Origin: Eubacteriales bacterium
Lineage (GTDB): Bacteria > Bacillota > Clostridia > Lachnospirales > Lachnospiraceae
Reading direction: 5' to 3'
Assembly (NCBI GenBank): GCA_030524745.1
Contig: JAUNGC010000003.1
Span: forward strand, 62,001-126,000
Length of the DNA: 64,000 bases
In this document: positions 7,570-17,048 of the stretch, piece after piece
Layout of the letters: the number at the start of each line of letters is the position of its first letter
How positions within the stretch are numbered: the stretch's first letter is position 1
Made by a program: the position numbers and the translations under genes
The notes under the pieces: generated by a model
Databases searched by the model: none
What the model saw: the letters and a program-made list of their open reading frames with translations, nothing else
What the model was told of the DNA's origin: nothing

Positions 7570-8714
7570 GCCTTCCACTCCTGCTCTATAAATTCATACG
7601 TCTCCGCTTCCGTCTTAAGGATCTCTTCCACATTAGGATTCTCCGCCGCATGATGGTTATTCATGGCGGCCTCTATGATTTCGGGAATCTGCACAAAGCG
7701 AATCTTTTTCTGAAGCAAAAGCTTTACCGCTATTTCGTTTGCCGCATTGAAAACCGTGGGCATGCTGCCTCCCTGCCTTGCCGCGCGGTATGCCAGCTTC
7801 AGGCCCGGAAACGTCTCCGTATCCGGCGCTTCAAAAGTCAGATTTGCGATCTGAAACAGATCCATCCCCGGCGCCGGCATCGGCCTTCTCTCCGGATAAA
7901 GAAGCGCATATTGAATGGGCAGCTTCATATCCGGCAGTCCCAGCTGCGCGATCACCGCGCCGTCCTCGTATTCCACCGCGGAATGCACGATGCTCTGGGG
8001 ATGCACCACAACCTGAATCTGTTCCAGTCCGGTTCCGAACAGCCATTTCGCCTCCATCACTTCCAGTCCTTTGTTGACAAGAGATGCGGAATCAATGGTC
8101 ACTTTTTTCCCCATGGACCAGTTGGGATGCTTTAATGCATCTTCCAGCGTCATATTTTCCAGTTCCGCCTTTGTTTTCCCCCGGAACGGGCCTCCGGAAG
8201 CGGTCAGCAAAATTTTATGAACGTCATTGCCCGCCCGTCCCTGCAAACACTGAAAAATAGCGGAATGCTCGCTGTCCACCGGAAGAATGGACACCCCCAT
8301 TTTTTTTGCCAGCGGCATAATGATGTGCCCGGCCGTCACCAGCGTTTCCTTATTGGCAAGCGCGATGGTTTTGCCGCTCTCAATCGCCGCGATCGTAGGA
8401 CGGATCCCGATCATTCCCACCACGGCCGTCACCACAATATCGCACTCCGCCATGGAACAGATTTCCAGCAGGCCGTCCATGCCGCAGACCACCTTTACGG
8501 GCAGATCCGCCACTCTTGTTTTCAATTCCTTTGCAGCCTCTTCGCTCCACATGCCTGCGATCCGGGGCTGAAATTCCCTGATCTGTTTCTCCATCAGATC
8601 CACATTCTGTCCCGCCGCCAGCGCCGTCGCCGCCAAATCGCCGTTATTTCTGATAATTTCCAGCGTCTGCGTTCCGATGGAACCGGTGGACCCCAAAATT
8701 GCAACTTTCTTCAT
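7566..8714 (-). CDS. dxr: 1-deoxy-D-xylulose 5-phosphate reductoisomerase
   Basis: A 382-residue enzyme making 2-C-methylerythritol 4-phosphate from DXP with NADPH, the second step of the MEP isoprenoid pathway. The start MKKVAILGSTGSIG is the NADPH-binding loop. Later come ALANKETLV, PVDSEHSAIFQ (metal ligands) and the LTASGGPF loop. The frame is open 39 codons further upstream, but the Rossmann start fixes the ATG at 8714. Its stop overlaps the rseP start, and it sits 25 bp after cdsA. Isoprenoids made here feed UppS in the same cluster. Confidence 0.95.
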   Translation of the reverse strand: MKKVAILGSTGSIGTQTLEIIRNNGDLAATALAAGQNVDLMEKQIREFQPRIAGMWSEEAAKELKTRVADLPVKVVCGMDGLLEICSMAECDIVVTAVVGMIGIRPTIAAIESGKTIALANKETLVTAGHIIMPLAKKMGVSILPVDSEHSAIFQCLQGRAGNDVHKILLTASGGPFRGKTKAELENMTLEDALKHPNWSMGKKVTIDSASLVNKGLEVMEAKWLFGTGLEQIQVVVHPQSIVHSAVEYEDGAVIAQLGLPDMKLPIQYALLYPERRPMPAPGMDLFQIANLTFEAPDTETFPGLKLAYRAARQGGSMPTVFNAANEIAVKLLLQKKIRFVQIPEIIEAAMNNHHAAENPNVEEILKTEAETYEFIEQEWKA

Positions 8715-8739
8715 GAGACTCTTCCACTCCCCTGTCCGT

Positions 8740-9570
8740 TCAATGTCCGACCTGTAAAAGCAAAACGGACAGATAATAAATGACCGGCGCCGTAAAGAGC
8801 ACGCTGTCAAACCGGTCCATGATGCCGCCATGTCCCGGAATCAGTTTCCCGTAATCTTTGATTTCATGATTTCTTTTGATGGCAGAGGCCGCCAGATCGC
8901 CCACCTGGGAAATGACCGCTCCCGCCGCGCTGATGATCGCCACAAACAGAATCACCGCCGCCTCTTCTTCCACCGCCGGCACAAGGAATATCCGCGCAAA
9001 CAAAGCCCCCACCAGGGCGGAGCCAACCACGCCGCCGACGGCCCCTTCGACGGATTTCTTCGGACTTAAAACAGGCGCCAGCTTATGCCTTCCCAGAAGC
9101 ATTCCCGTAACATAGGCGCAGGTATCGCAAATCCAGGAACTGATAAAAATCAGCCACACCAGATAGACGCCGTAGGTCAGTTCCCGCGTCAGATAAACAA
9201 AAGAAAACAGCACGGCCGGGTAAAAAGCACAGAAAAATGCCGTCATTACCTGACTGGCATGATAATGCGGGAACCGGAAAACATAAAGGAACATCTCCGC
9301 CAGAAATAAAAGCACCAGACAGCCCATTCCCCAGGCGAAATTTTTGGTAAGGACCATCGCCAGATAATACAGAACAATTCCTCCGTACCCTGCATATTCC
9401 AGCATGCCCCGTTTCCCTTCCTCTTCCACGCGACAGGCGTGCATCAGTTCCCGAAACGCGACCAGCGACAAAAGCGCCGTCACAAGGCCCAGCAAATTTC
9501 CTCCGGTAATCAAAAACAGAAGCGCCAGCACCACCAGCACGGCGCTGCTCATCAATCTCACCCAGAACAT
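8740..9570 (-). CDS. cdsA: Phosphatidate cytidylyltransferase
   Basis: A 276-residue integral membrane enzyme that makes CDP-diacylglycerol from phosphatidate and CTP. It has about eight hydrophobic segments, SWICDTCAYVTGMLLGRHKL, and a C-terminal signature including SQVGDLAASAIKRNHEIKDYG and PGHGGIMDRFDS with conserved Asp residues. The start lies one base after the uppS stop, using a ribosome site inside the uppS end. Confidence 0.94.
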   Translation of the reverse strand: MFWVRLMSSAVLVVLALLFLITGGNLLGLVTALLSLVAFRELMHACRVEEEGKRGMLEYAGYGGIVLYYLAMVLTKNFAWGMGCLVLLFLAEMFLYVFRFPHYHASQVMTAFFCAFYPAVLFSFVYLTRELTYGVYLVWLIFISSWICDTCAYVTGMLLGRHKLAPVLSPKKSVEGAVGGVVGSALVGALFARIFLVPAVEEEAAVILFVAIISAAGAVISQVGDLAASAIKRNHEIKDYGKLIPGHGGIMDRFDSVLFTAPVIYYLSVLLLQVGH

Positions 9571-9571
9571 G

Positions 9572-10279
9572 TCACTCCTCCTTCAAAAGGCCATATCTTC
9601 TGTCCCTATGATTATATGCTTCCACAGCCTTGACCAATTCTTCCTTTGAAAAATCCGGCCATGCCACCGGCGTAAAATAAAATTCCGTATAGGCAAGCTG
9701 CCAGAGCAGGAAATTGGAAATCCGCTGTTCGTTGCAGGTGCGGATCAGAAGATCCGGCTCCGGAATTCCCGCCGTATCCAGCGACTCGCTTATCATATCT
9801 TCCGTAATCTGATCCGCCCTTATCTCTCCTGCCGCCGCTTTTTGGGCAATTCTCTGAACGGCTCTGCGGATCTCGTCTCTTCCGCCATAGTTGATGGCGA
9901 TCTGAAAATGCAGCCCCGTATTGTCCGCAGTCGCCCGCTCCAGTTCGTCGATCCGTTTTCGGATATCCTCATCCAATCTGCTCTTTTCTCCGATCACGCG
10001 GACGCACATATTGTTTTTCGCCGCCGTTTTCAAACAGGTTTTCATATAGTTGCGCAAAAGACTCATGAGCGCGTCCACTTCGTCCTGCGGCCGGTTCCAG
10101 TTCTCCGTGGAAAAAGCATATACCGTCAGATACTGAATTCCCATTCTGTAAGCTTCCTCACAGATCTTTTCCACAGTCTTGGCGCCCTGTACATGTCCGT
10201 AATTGCGGGGCATTCCTTTTGCCTTTGCCCACCGGCCGTTGCCGTCCAGAATGATCGCAACATGATTCGGAATATTCAT
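9572..10279 (-). CDS. uppS: Undecaprenyl diphosphate synthase
   Basis: A 235-residue cis-prenyltransferase that extends farnesyl diphosphate with isopentenyl diphosphate to C55-PP, the lipid carrier for wall synthesis. The N-terminus has the signature HVAIILDGNGRWAKAKGMPR (catalytic Asp, Asn and Arg). STENWNRP and, near the end, PDLLIRTCNEQRISNFLLWQ are also typical. GGAGG precedes the ATG. It lies between the frr terminator and cdsA. Confidence 0.95.
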   Translation of the reverse strand: MNIPNHVAIILDGNGRWAKAKGMPRNYGHVQGAKTVEKICEEAYRMGIQYLTVYAFSTENWNRPQDEVDALMSLLRNYMKTCLKTAAKNNMCVRVIGEKSRLDEDIRKRIDELERATADNTGLHFQIAINYGGRDEIRRAVQRIAQKAAAGEIRADQITEDMISESLDTAGIPEPDLLIRTCNEQRISNFLLWQLAYTEFYFTPVAWPDFSKEELVKAVEAYNHRDRRYGLLKEE

Positions 10280-10323
10280 ATTTCGTGAATTCCTCCAATC
10301 TGATTCACAGTCTGATTCAATGG

Positions 10324-10348
10324 AAAAAAGGACAAGCTTCGCCTGTCC
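10324..10348 (-). terminator. Hairpin with T6 after frr
   Basis: On the minus strand GGACAGGC and GCTTGTCC form an 8-bp stem with one mismatch and a 3-base loop, followed by TTTTTT. It lies between the frr stop and the uppS start, so pyrH-frr transcripts may partly end here while the rest continue into uppS. Confidence 0.65.
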
Positions 10349-10363
10349 CTTCTCCGCCTGTTG

Positions 10364-10915
10364 TTATACCGTCATAATTTCTTTGGACTTTGTCTCCACA
10401 AGCTTATCAATATCTTTGCCGAATTTGTCGGTCAGCTTCTGCAACTGTCCCTCCATCTCCTTGATCGCATCTTCGGAAACATCTTCTTTTCCCAGCTTCT
10501 TTAAGAAGTCATTGCCGTCGCGGCGGATATTGCGGATTGCAACTTTCGCATCCTCGCCTTTCTTCTTCACATCCTTTACCAGCGCTTTACGGCGTTCCTC
10601 CGTCACTTCGGGAAATACCAGACGGATCACGGAACCGTCGTCAGAAGGCGTGATACCCACATCGGAAGCCATGATCGCTTTCTCAATCGCTTTAATCATG
10701 GACTTTTCCCAGGGTGCAATCTGAATCATTCTCGGTTCGGGAACCGTAATATTGCCGATCTGCTGCAAAGGAGTGGGCGTTCCGTAATAATCCACTCTGA
10801 TCTTGTCCAGCACATGAGGATTTGCTCGGCCTGCGCGGATCGTCTGATAATCCGCCTCCAGATAATCAATCGCCTTTTTCATCTTCGTTTCAAACTGTTG
10901 TAATCTCTCGTCCAT
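10364..10915 (-). CDS. frr: Ribosome recycling factor
   Basis: A 183-residue protein that, with EF-G, splits the post-termination ribosome. It has the standard start (EDYLEADYQTIRAGRANPHVLD-like region at residues 14-38), the PEPRMIQIAPWEKSMIKAIEKA segment, and the long helical C-terminus with RRKALVKDVKKKGEDAKVAI. The length is normal for the family. The start has GGGAGGG seven bases upstream and is 18 bp after pyrH. Confidence 0.96.
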   Translation of the reverse strand: MDERLQQFETKMKKAIDYLEADYQTIRAGRANPHVLDKIRVDYYGTPTPLQQIGNITVPEPRMIQIAPWEKSMIKAIEKAIMASDVGITPSDDGSVIRLVFPEVTEERRKALVKDVKKKGEDAKVAIRNIRRDGNDFLKKLGKEDVSEDAIKEMEGQLQKLTDKFGKDIDKLVETKSKEIMTV

Positions 10916-10933
10916 TATGAACCCTCCCTTTTC

Positions 10934-11629
10934 CTATACGGTCACTTTCGTCCCGTTAAATTTACCATTCACGGTATTGACGATGCTGTTCTCTTCATTC
11001 AGTCCGAATACCCACATGGGCATCTTATTGTCCCGCGCCAGAATGGAAGCCGTCATATCCACCACCTGCAGGTTTTTATCAATGACCTCCTGAATGGAAA
11101 CTTCGTCATATTTCTTCGCGTCCGGATTGCTCCTGGGATCGTCGTCATAAACGCCGTCCACCGCCTTGGCCAGAAGAATCACGTCGGCCTCAACCTCAAT
11201 CGCTCTGAGCACAACGCCCGTATCCGTGGAAAAATACGGATGTCCCGTTCCGCCTGCAAAAAACACGACCATTCCCTTTGCGAAATATTTGTTGGCGCGG
11301 TCTTTGGAAAACAGCTTCGTAAAGGAGCCGCATTCAAAGGGCGTCAGAATATTCGTCATCATACCCACCGAGCGGAAAATCTCGGATACATAAATGCAGT
11401 TCATCACAGTAGCCAGCATTCCGATCTGATCCGCCTTCGTCCGGTCAATGTTCTCGCTGGTCCGTCCCCTCCAGAAATTGCCGCCGCCGATCACGATACC
11501 GACCTGCGTACCGGCATCCACCAACTGCTTCACCTGCAGCGCCACCGCCCTGACAGTGGGCTCGTCAAACCCCTGCTTCTTGTCGCCGGCAAGCGCCTCG
11601 CCGCTTAACTTCAATAATATTCTCTGCAT
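10934..11629 (-). CDS. pyrH: UMP kinase
   Basis: A 231-residue amino-acid-kinase-fold enzyme making UDP from UMP. Motifs: MQRILLKLSGEALAG at the N-terminus, IVIGGGNFWRGR, GTGHPYFSTDTGVVLRA and KAVDGVYDDDPR. The ATG at 11629 matches family starts and has AGGTGG just upstream. An in-frame ATG ten codons earlier (11659) also has a fair ribosome site and cannot be excluded. In many Firmicutes pyrH directly follows tsf; here tsf is more than 10 kb away. Confidence 0.94.
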   Translation of the reverse strand: MQRILLKLSGEALAGDKKQGFDEPTVRAVALQVKQLVDAGTQVGIVIGGGNFWRGRTSENIDRTKADQIGMLATVMNCIYVSEIFRSVGMMTNILTPFECGSFTKLFSKDRANKYFAKGMVVFFAGGTGHPYFSTDTGVVLRAIEVEADVILLAKAVDGVYDDDPRSNPDAKKYDEVSIQEVIDKNLQVVDMTASILARDNKMPMWVFGLNEENSIVNTVNGKFNGTKVTV

Positions 11630-11709
11630 CGTGCCACCTCTGAAACTATTCTTCGCCATACCGCAGCCTTCTTTCCATACATATGACCGCCGCACAGCCT
11701 CTTAGCGAC

Positions 11710-11715
11710 AGTATA
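11710..11715 (-). promoter_or_regulatory. Extended -10 promoter of pyrH-frr
   Basis: The minus strand reads TGCTATACT, an extended -10 element with TATACT at 11710-11715. No good -35 box is seen at 17 bases. It replaces the read-through from tsf expected in the usual gene order. Confidence 0.45.
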
Positions 11716-11788
11716 GCATAGATTTTGTCCAACGAAAAGTGAAAATTGTCTAAAGCATATGCACGGCATTCTATTGCTTCATCATTGC

Positions 11789-12499
11789 TTAATCAAGGCG
11801 ATCTGCGCCTTCCTCATTCACCGCATTCAAAACCGGAAGAAGCGTATCAAAGCAATAATCCGCCGCCTCATGCTCCGGCTTATGTACAAGAATGGTCGTC
11901 ATTCCCGCACGATTTCCGCCCAATATATCCGCCTTCACGCTGTCTCCGATCATGAAATACCGGTCCGTATCCGGGAACAGACTCTGCGCATATTCAAAGA
12001 TTTCCTGCCTGGGCTTATCATAACCGATCTGACCGGAAATAACAAAGCCATCGAAATACTGTTTTAGCTTCAGTTTTTCCAATACCTCACACAAATCCGG
12101 ATAATTGTTGGACAATATGATATTCCGGCATCCCGTCTGACGCACTTTTTCAAGAACCGGGACCGTATCATCATATAAGTGATAATTCTCCTTCTTCTTG
12201 ATGAAGTCTCTCACCTTTTTGCTTGCCGCTTCTGCCGTCTCCTCCTCTACCCCCAGCGAAAGATACGCCTGTCTGAAATTCTCATTCATATAATCCCACC
12301 AACGTTCTCCCGTCAGCGCCGTATAATCTTTTTCCGGCGTATACCAGGGAAAGCCGGTGGATGTATACGGTTCTATATCGTCCAACGTAATATTCGTATC
12401 CGGTATCGTTTCCTTCAGAGCCCTCCAGATCGAACCGCTCCACAGGGAATGGGAATGAACCAATGTGCCGTCAAAGTCCCAGCATAACACTTTTTTCAT
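11789..12499 (-). CDS. HAD-superfamily hydrolase
   Basis: A 236-residue soluble phosphatase-like protein. HAD motifs: DFDGTLV at residues 8-14 (nucleophile and acid Asp), NIILSNNYPDL (motif II Ser/Asn), the motif III lysine in YDKPRQEIF and IGDSVKADILGG (motif IV). The long insert after motif I suggests a helical cap (subfamily I). The substrate is unknown. It has a GGAGG site, and its own promoter at 12536-12564 makes it monocistronic, upstream of pyrH. Confidence 0.82.
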   Translation of the reverse strand: MKKVLCWDFDGTLVHSHSLWSGSIWRALKETIPDTNITLDDIEPYTSTGFPWYTPEKDYTALTGERWWDYMNENFRQAYLSLGVEEETAEAASKKVRDFIKKKENYHLYDDTVPVLEKVRQTGCRNIILSNNYPDLCEVLEKLKLKQYFDGFVISGQIGYDKPRQEIFEYAQSLFPDTDRYFMIGDSVKADILGGNRAGMTTILVHKPEHEAADYCFDTLLPVLNAVNEEGADRLD

Positions 12500-12535
12500 C
12501 CACGACCTCCTTGAATCCGAAATTCCGTCAATCGA

Positions 12536-12564
12536 AGCATAGCATAGGAATCCGAAAACGTCAA
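12536..12564 (-). promoter_or_regulatory. Promoter of the HAD gene
   Basis: On the minus strand TTGACG (12559-12564), 17 bases, then TATGCT (12536-12541), with a TGC extension before the -10 box. Confidence 0.6.
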
Positions 12565-12632
12565 TTACAGTCCTCTGATGTTACAGTCCGCTGATGCGGC
12601 GGTTTACGTCCTGTAAGACGCGCCGTTAAGCC

Positions 12633-12674
12633 AAAAAAAGGAAGCGGAATATCTGCCCCCGCAGATATTCCGCT
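12633..12674 (-). terminator. Terminator of the GH3/HAD operon
   Basis: A perfect 14-bp stem (12643-12656 with 12661-12674) and a 4-base loop; on the minus strand it is followed shortly by seven Ts. It lies 28 bases past the glycosidase stop. Confidence 0.9.
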
Positions 12675-12702
12675 CACCATTTTCTCATTTATGCCGTGCA
12701 AA

Positions 12703-14469
12703 CTACAGGCGTGTATCAAACAATCCGCAGAAACTATCGATCGGATCGCTTCCCCTGAACGCTTCCGGTCCTTCCATCAGATCTGCGACGAGCGCGTCAA
12801 TGGTGCTCTCTTTTGCATCATAGGTATTGATATAAGTGCGCGCCTGGGGAATATCGGCCAGCATCGTCGGCTGTCCGCATCCTACCACAACGACCGGCAC
12901 TTCAAAAACATACCAGGGAATTTCTCCGCCGCCTTTTGACATGCCGAAAGCTGGTCTGCCGTTTGGCACATCGCAAAGGGTGATGACCAGATCCATGTCC
13001 TTCACGAAATCGGCGATGGCGTTTTTGCCGGCGAAATAAATATTCAGATCCGGTTTCTTTCCTTCTGCCAGCTGCTGTTTCATCTTATCCAGAGGGCTCT
13101 CGTAAATAAACGCCTCAAAGCCTTTTTCGCACAGCTTTTCTTTCAGAAGCGCTGCCGGATTATTTCCCTGCATCCCCATCAGCTTCATCAATTCTCCCAT
13201 AGGGCCGCCGGAACCCTTTACATGGACGATCATAATTCTTTTATAGCGGTCAGGAGTGACCGGCAATACATCCTTATCCTTATACTTGACAAGAGTGATG
13301 CAGTCATTGCTGATTTCCTTAGCCGTTCTCTTATATTCTTCCTTTCCCAGCGCCTGCGCCAGCACCTCGGGTCCGGGCACCAGTTCTTCCTTCGCCTTTT
13401 TATGAAGCCCCAGATGCGCCTTCAGTCCCAGGATACGGCTCAGCGCCTCTTCCATTCGTTCTTCGCTGATCGTTCCGTCCTGATAAGCCTTCAACATCGT
13501 ATGGAAGTCCTCTTCCGGGTCATTGAAGAACAGGAACATATCGCACCCCGCATTGATGGATGCCGGAAGCATCTCGCAGCGTTTCATCCGGTCCGTCATA
13601 GCGACCATATGGGAAGCGTCTGTCACCACCATTCCGTTGAATCCCAGCCGGTCTCTCAAAAGTCCTGTCATAATTTCCGGGCTTAACGTAGCAGGCATCA
13701 TATCTTCATCCTGCAGTTTCGGATTGATCGCCTTAGCATATTCCGGCAGCATAATGTGTCCGCCCATAATCGCATCCAGCCCGTTCTCGATCAGCGTTCT
13801 GTATACCAAACCATAGGTTTTATCCCACTCGTCCACGTCAAAATAATTCACATTGTTGGCAATATGCGCATCCCGAAAATCCTGTCCGTTTCCCGGAAAA
13901 TGCTTCGCCGCACAGGCAAATCCCGGTATCGTATGCGCGCCTTTTAAATAGGCTGCGCTCATCTGCGCCACGCGCTCCGGATCATTGCCGAAGGAACGGG
14001 TAACAATCTCTGTGTTCTCCCAGTTATAATGGATGTCGCACACCGGCGCAAACGCCATGTTACAGCCAATCGCGGAGGCTTCTTCATTGGCCATCTTCCC
14101 CAGCGCAAACGCATACTCCGTTTTACCGGTGGCGCCGATCTTAACTCCTGATCCGATCGCAGTTCCGTCCGCGCAGGCGCCGTCTCCTCCTGCCTCCGTG
14201 TTGCAGGCAATAAAAACAGGCACCTTCGCATATTTCTGCAGCATTCTGTTCTGCTCCTGAATAGCCGCGCCGGGCGCCGGGTTGTAACGGCAGCCGCCCA
14301 GATGATATTTCTCCATCAATTCCTTCAAATAAGCTTCATCCCTGGACTGCGTCAGTTGGAAAAACAACTGCCCCACCTTTTCTTCGTCGCTCATCCCTGC
14401 GATCGTGTCCTTCACCCATTGACAGTCCTCCTCCGTCAAAAAGTAAGGATTTGCTCTTAAGTCAACCAT
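12703..14469 (-). CDS. Glycoside hydrolase family 3 protein (NagZ-like)
   Basis: A 588-residue GH3 enzyme without a signal peptide, so probably cytoplasmic. Residues 1-330 form the barrel domain, with a KHFPGNGQDFRDAH loop at 189-202 and the nucleophile Asp284 in VVTDASHM. The loop resembles the Asp-His acid/base motif of beta-N-acetylglucosaminidases, which favours N-acetylhexosamine substrates. The rest resembles the second GH3 domain. It follows a HAD phosphatase gene by 15 bp, and the two probably work on the same phosphorylated or amino sugar. The exact substrate cannot be read from sequence. Confidence 0.8.
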   Translation of the reverse strand: MVDLRANPYFLTEEDCQWVKDTIAGMSDEEKVGQLFFQLTQSRDEAYLKELMEKYHLGGCRYNPAPGAAIQEQNRMLQKYAKVPVFIACNTEAGGDGACADGTAIGSGVKIGATGKTEYAFALGKMANEEASAIGCNMAFAPVCDIHYNWENTEIVTRSFGNDPERVAQMSAAYLKGAHTIPGFACAAKHFPGNGQDFRDAHIANNVNYFDVDEWDKTYGLVYRTLIENGLDAIMGGHIMLPEYAKAINPKLQDEDMMPATLSPEIMTGLLRDRLGFNGMVVTDASHMVAMTDRMKRCEMLPASINAGCDMFLFFNDPEEDFHTMLKAYQDGTISEERMEEALSRILGLKAHLGLHKKAKEELVPGPEVLAQALGKEEYKRTAKEISNDCITLVKYKDKDVLPVTPDRYKRIMIVHVKGSGGPMGELMKLMGMQGNNPAALLKEKLCEKGFEAFIYESPLDKMKQQLAEGKKPDLNIYFAGKNAIADFVKDMDLVITLCDVPNGRPAFGMSKGGGEIPWYVFEVPVVVVGCGQPTMLADIPQARTYINTYDAKESTIDALVADLMEGPEAFRGSDPIDSFCGLFDTRL

Positions 14470-14484
14470 ACCCGTTTCCTCCTT

Positions 14485-15327
14485 TTATTTTAAATTTTCA
14501 AGAAATGCTTCCGCCTTTTTCTGCTGATAATCGCCGCCATAGCTTCCGTTAACCAGCCGCGATACTGCTTCCTTCTGAAACTCGTTCCAGGACTGCGCCT
14601 CATGCCGGACCAGAATCGGATAATAAAATACGCCGTTTATCTGCGCCGCTTTATAATCCCCCGGCGCATCTCCGGTCATCAACACCTTGTCTTTCTCATA
14701 TCCCTTTTTTAATAATTCTGAAATGCAGTGCGCCTTGCTTCCCGCATCCTGCGCCAGCACAATATCCGTGTGCTCAAGCAGTCCGTGCATTTCCCATTCC
14801 TCCAAAACCGCCTGCCGGTTAGCGGAGGAAACAATGGCAATATCCGCAACGCGATGGGCATAGGCAAGCGCCTCTTTCACTCCTGCAAACGGCTGCTTAT
14901 CCTCTTCCTGAAGCGTCCGGATTCTTGCGTTGACCGAAACGGACCACTGCAGCGCCTTTTTCAGAACAGGACTTTGCGTGGCTTCGATTTCTTTTTCCAA
15001 AGCATCGTTGGAGAGTTCCGGCGCATGCTCCGCCCAGTCTTTGAGTTCCTTCACCCCTTCAATGGAATGATATTTCGCATCGATTTCCTCAAGCGCCATG
15101 CTCAGACCCAGAAAACGGTTGATTCCTCTGGTCATGGTATAAAGATTGATCTCATTCCACCGTTTCAGAATGGCGTCTTCCCATTCTTCCAGCCCCCACT
15201 CTTCCACCATACACGGTCCGAAGCATTTGATGTGTTTGCTGTTCATCGTGTCCATCGCACATCCGTCCGAATCCACGCAGATTAAATAATCCCTGCTCTT
15301 TTGAAATTCATCCAATATCGCCGCCAT
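14485..15327 (-). CDS. HAD-superfamily hydrolase, GH3-linked
   Basis: A 280-residue protein with motif I as DSDGCAMDTM (residues 19-28), AIVSSANRQAVLEEW as motif II and VLMTGDAPGDYKAA as motif IV. A large helical cap lies between motifs I and II. Its operon with the GH3 gene suggests it dephosphorylates a sugar phosphate upstream or downstream of the glycosidase; this is inference from position. The start has GGGAGG five bases upstream. Confidence 0.75.
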   Translation of the reverse strand: MAAILDEFQKSRDYLICVDSDGCAMDTMNSKHIKCFGPCMVEEWGLEEWEDAILKRWNEINLYTMTRGINRFLGLSMALEEIDAKYHSIEGVKELKDWAEHAPELSNDALEKEIEATQSPVLKKALQWSVSVNARIRTLQEEDKQPFAGVKEALAYAHRVADIAIVSSANRQAVLEEWEMHGLLEHTDIVLAQDAGSKAHCISELLKKGYEKDKVLMTGDAPGDYKAAQINGVFYYPILVRHEAQSWNEFQKEAVSRLVNGSYGGDYQQKKAEAFLENLK

Positions 15328-15477
15328 GATACCTCCCTGCCGCCGGTGTCCGGCTTATTTTTGATTCCTGCCAGCCGTCTTAGCGGCCACCTTAAGTCTA
15401 TCACCCTTTTACGCAATTCCGTGACGACGATTTTTATTTTTTTCTGCATAATTTTCATCTTTTCTCAAAAAAGCGCC

Positions 15478-16818
15478 CTATTCGCACATTTCCAGCCGAC
15501 GGTGAATCCTGACTGCAAAATAAACGGTAACAAAGGAAGTCAATATGTCCGCTGCCGCCTGCGACCATATCACGCCATTCATTCCCCATAATGCGGGAAA
15601 TATCAGAATGACGGGAATGAACATGACTCCCTGACGGCAAATATTTAAAGCGCCTCCTACCAGCGCTTTTCCGATCGCCAGATACAGAGTTGAATAAGTA
15701 AATTGTAAGCCGAACGTAAAAAACATGATCGTATTTGCCCTAAGCGCCGGAACCGCAATGGCAAGCACCTGCGCGTCATCGCTGAACAGTGAAAGAACCG
15801 GCGTGGCAAACAGGAAAATAAAAATCGTAAAAACAATGCAAAAGCCCGTTGTCCACTGCAAACAACTCTTTATGGCCGCCTTCAATCGCACATAATTTTT
15901 TGCGCCATAATTAAATCCCGCCATAGGCTGGAAGCCTTTCATATATCCAAACACCACATTTGTACCCAAAGTAACGATTCTGAGCACGATCCCCATCGCC
16001 GCAATCGCATCTTCCCCATAGAGTCCTGCCGCAGCGGATATACGGCTCATGGACAGGCCGGACAACAGCTGAAGAAGAAGCATAGAAACGCCAACCTTTA
16101 AAATCTCTTTATAAATTCCAACGGACGGTTTGAAGCCGGAAAGCGTTATTTTCACATAGCTTTTTCCGCTCATAAAAAACCATATATAAATCCCGCTTGT
16201 GACGATCTGAGAGATCAGTGTGGCCGCCGCTGCTCCCCGGACCCCCATTCCCAAAAAGCGGATGCAGACCGGATCCAAAATCATATTGAGAACGGCCCCG
16301 CTTATCATAGCCTTCAGCGAGATATCGGAAGCGCCCTGCGCTACCGCCAGATTGCCGGCCGCCACATTGGCCGTACTGAAAATTGTGCTGATGATAAAAA
16401 TAACGGCATATTCTTTAGCCAGATCAAGAATCGAAGAAATCCCGCCCATAAACTGCAGAACCGGCGCCAAAAACAGCAATCCCAGAGCAGCAACCACGAT
16501 TCCGACGCCTATGCTGCTGAATAATGCAACGCAAGCCACTCTGTCCGCCATCTCCTTCTCCTTTTTTCCCAGCAACCGTGAAATATAAGACCCCGCTCCT
16601 GCTCCAAAGGTCAAACCAATCCCGGAAAAAACAAGCGAAATGGGAAATGCTACCGATACTGCGGCAACTGCCTGCTTTCCCAGACCGGATACAAAATAGG
16701 TATCCACCACATTGTAAAGCGCCGTTATCAGCATGCTGACGACCATCGGCATCCCCAGTTGAAACAGAGATCTTGACACATTCCCTTCACTCATAAGCTG
16801 TAAACGATTCGATTTCAT
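15478..16818 (-). CDS. MATE-family efflux transporter
   Basis: A 446-residue membrane protein with twelve hydrophobic segments in two similar halves. It has typical MATE features: LGMPMVVSMLITALYNVVDTYF near the start, AAVSVAFP and, later, GFMKGFQPMAGFNYGA-like sequence. It exports drugs or metabolites by Na+ or H+ antiport. A GGTTAG/CTAACC palindrome lies in its leader and a divergent AraC-type gene lies upstream, so local regulation is plausible. Confidence 0.88.
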   Translation of the reverse strand: MKSNRLQLMSEGNVSRSLFQLGMPMVVSMLITALYNVVDTYFVSGLGKQAVAAVSVAFPISLVFSGIGLTFGAGAGSYISRLLGKKEKEMADRVACVALFSSIGVGIVVAALGLLFLAPVLQFMGGISSILDLAKEYAVIFIISTIFSTANVAAGNLAVAQGASDISLKAMISGAVLNMILDPVCIRFLGMGVRGAAAATLISQIVTSGIYIWFFMSGKSYVKITLSGFKPSVGIYKEILKVGVSMLLLQLLSGLSMSRISAAAGLYGEDAIAAMGIVLRIVTLGTNVVFGYMKGFQPMAGFNYGAKNYVRLKAAIKSCLQWTTGFCIVFTIFIFLFATPVLSLFSDDAQVLAIAVPALRANTIMFFTFGLQFTYSTLYLAIGKALVGGALNICRQGVMFIPVILIFPALWGMNGVIWSQAAADILTSFVTVYFAVRIHRRLEMCE

Positions 16819-16836
16819 TTTGTTCTCCCTTCTTTC

Positions 16837-16854
16837 GGTTAGATCTTCCTAACC
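16837..16854. promoter_or_regulatory. Palindromic operator candidate before the MATE gene
   Basis: GGTTAG, six bases, CTAACC: a perfect 6-bp dyad 18 bases upstream of the MATE start and just downstream of a TATGAT -10-like element (16860-16865, minus). TTAG/CTAA dyads bind several repressor families. The protein that binds is unknown. Confidence 0.4.
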
Positions 16855-17048
16855 TTTGTATCATACTCTACTTCCGGTTTCAGCAAAAAGCAACCGTTCC
16901 GCTTCTTCCGCGCTGACATTTTGAAAATCGTCAAAAACCCTTTGCTTCTCCTGGCTTTTTCACCTGTTTTATATTCTTTTTTATAAAATCGTGATTAAAA
17001 AATATAGTATTACATCCTTTCTATGCGCTGGTGTGCCGCAAAGAGCTG

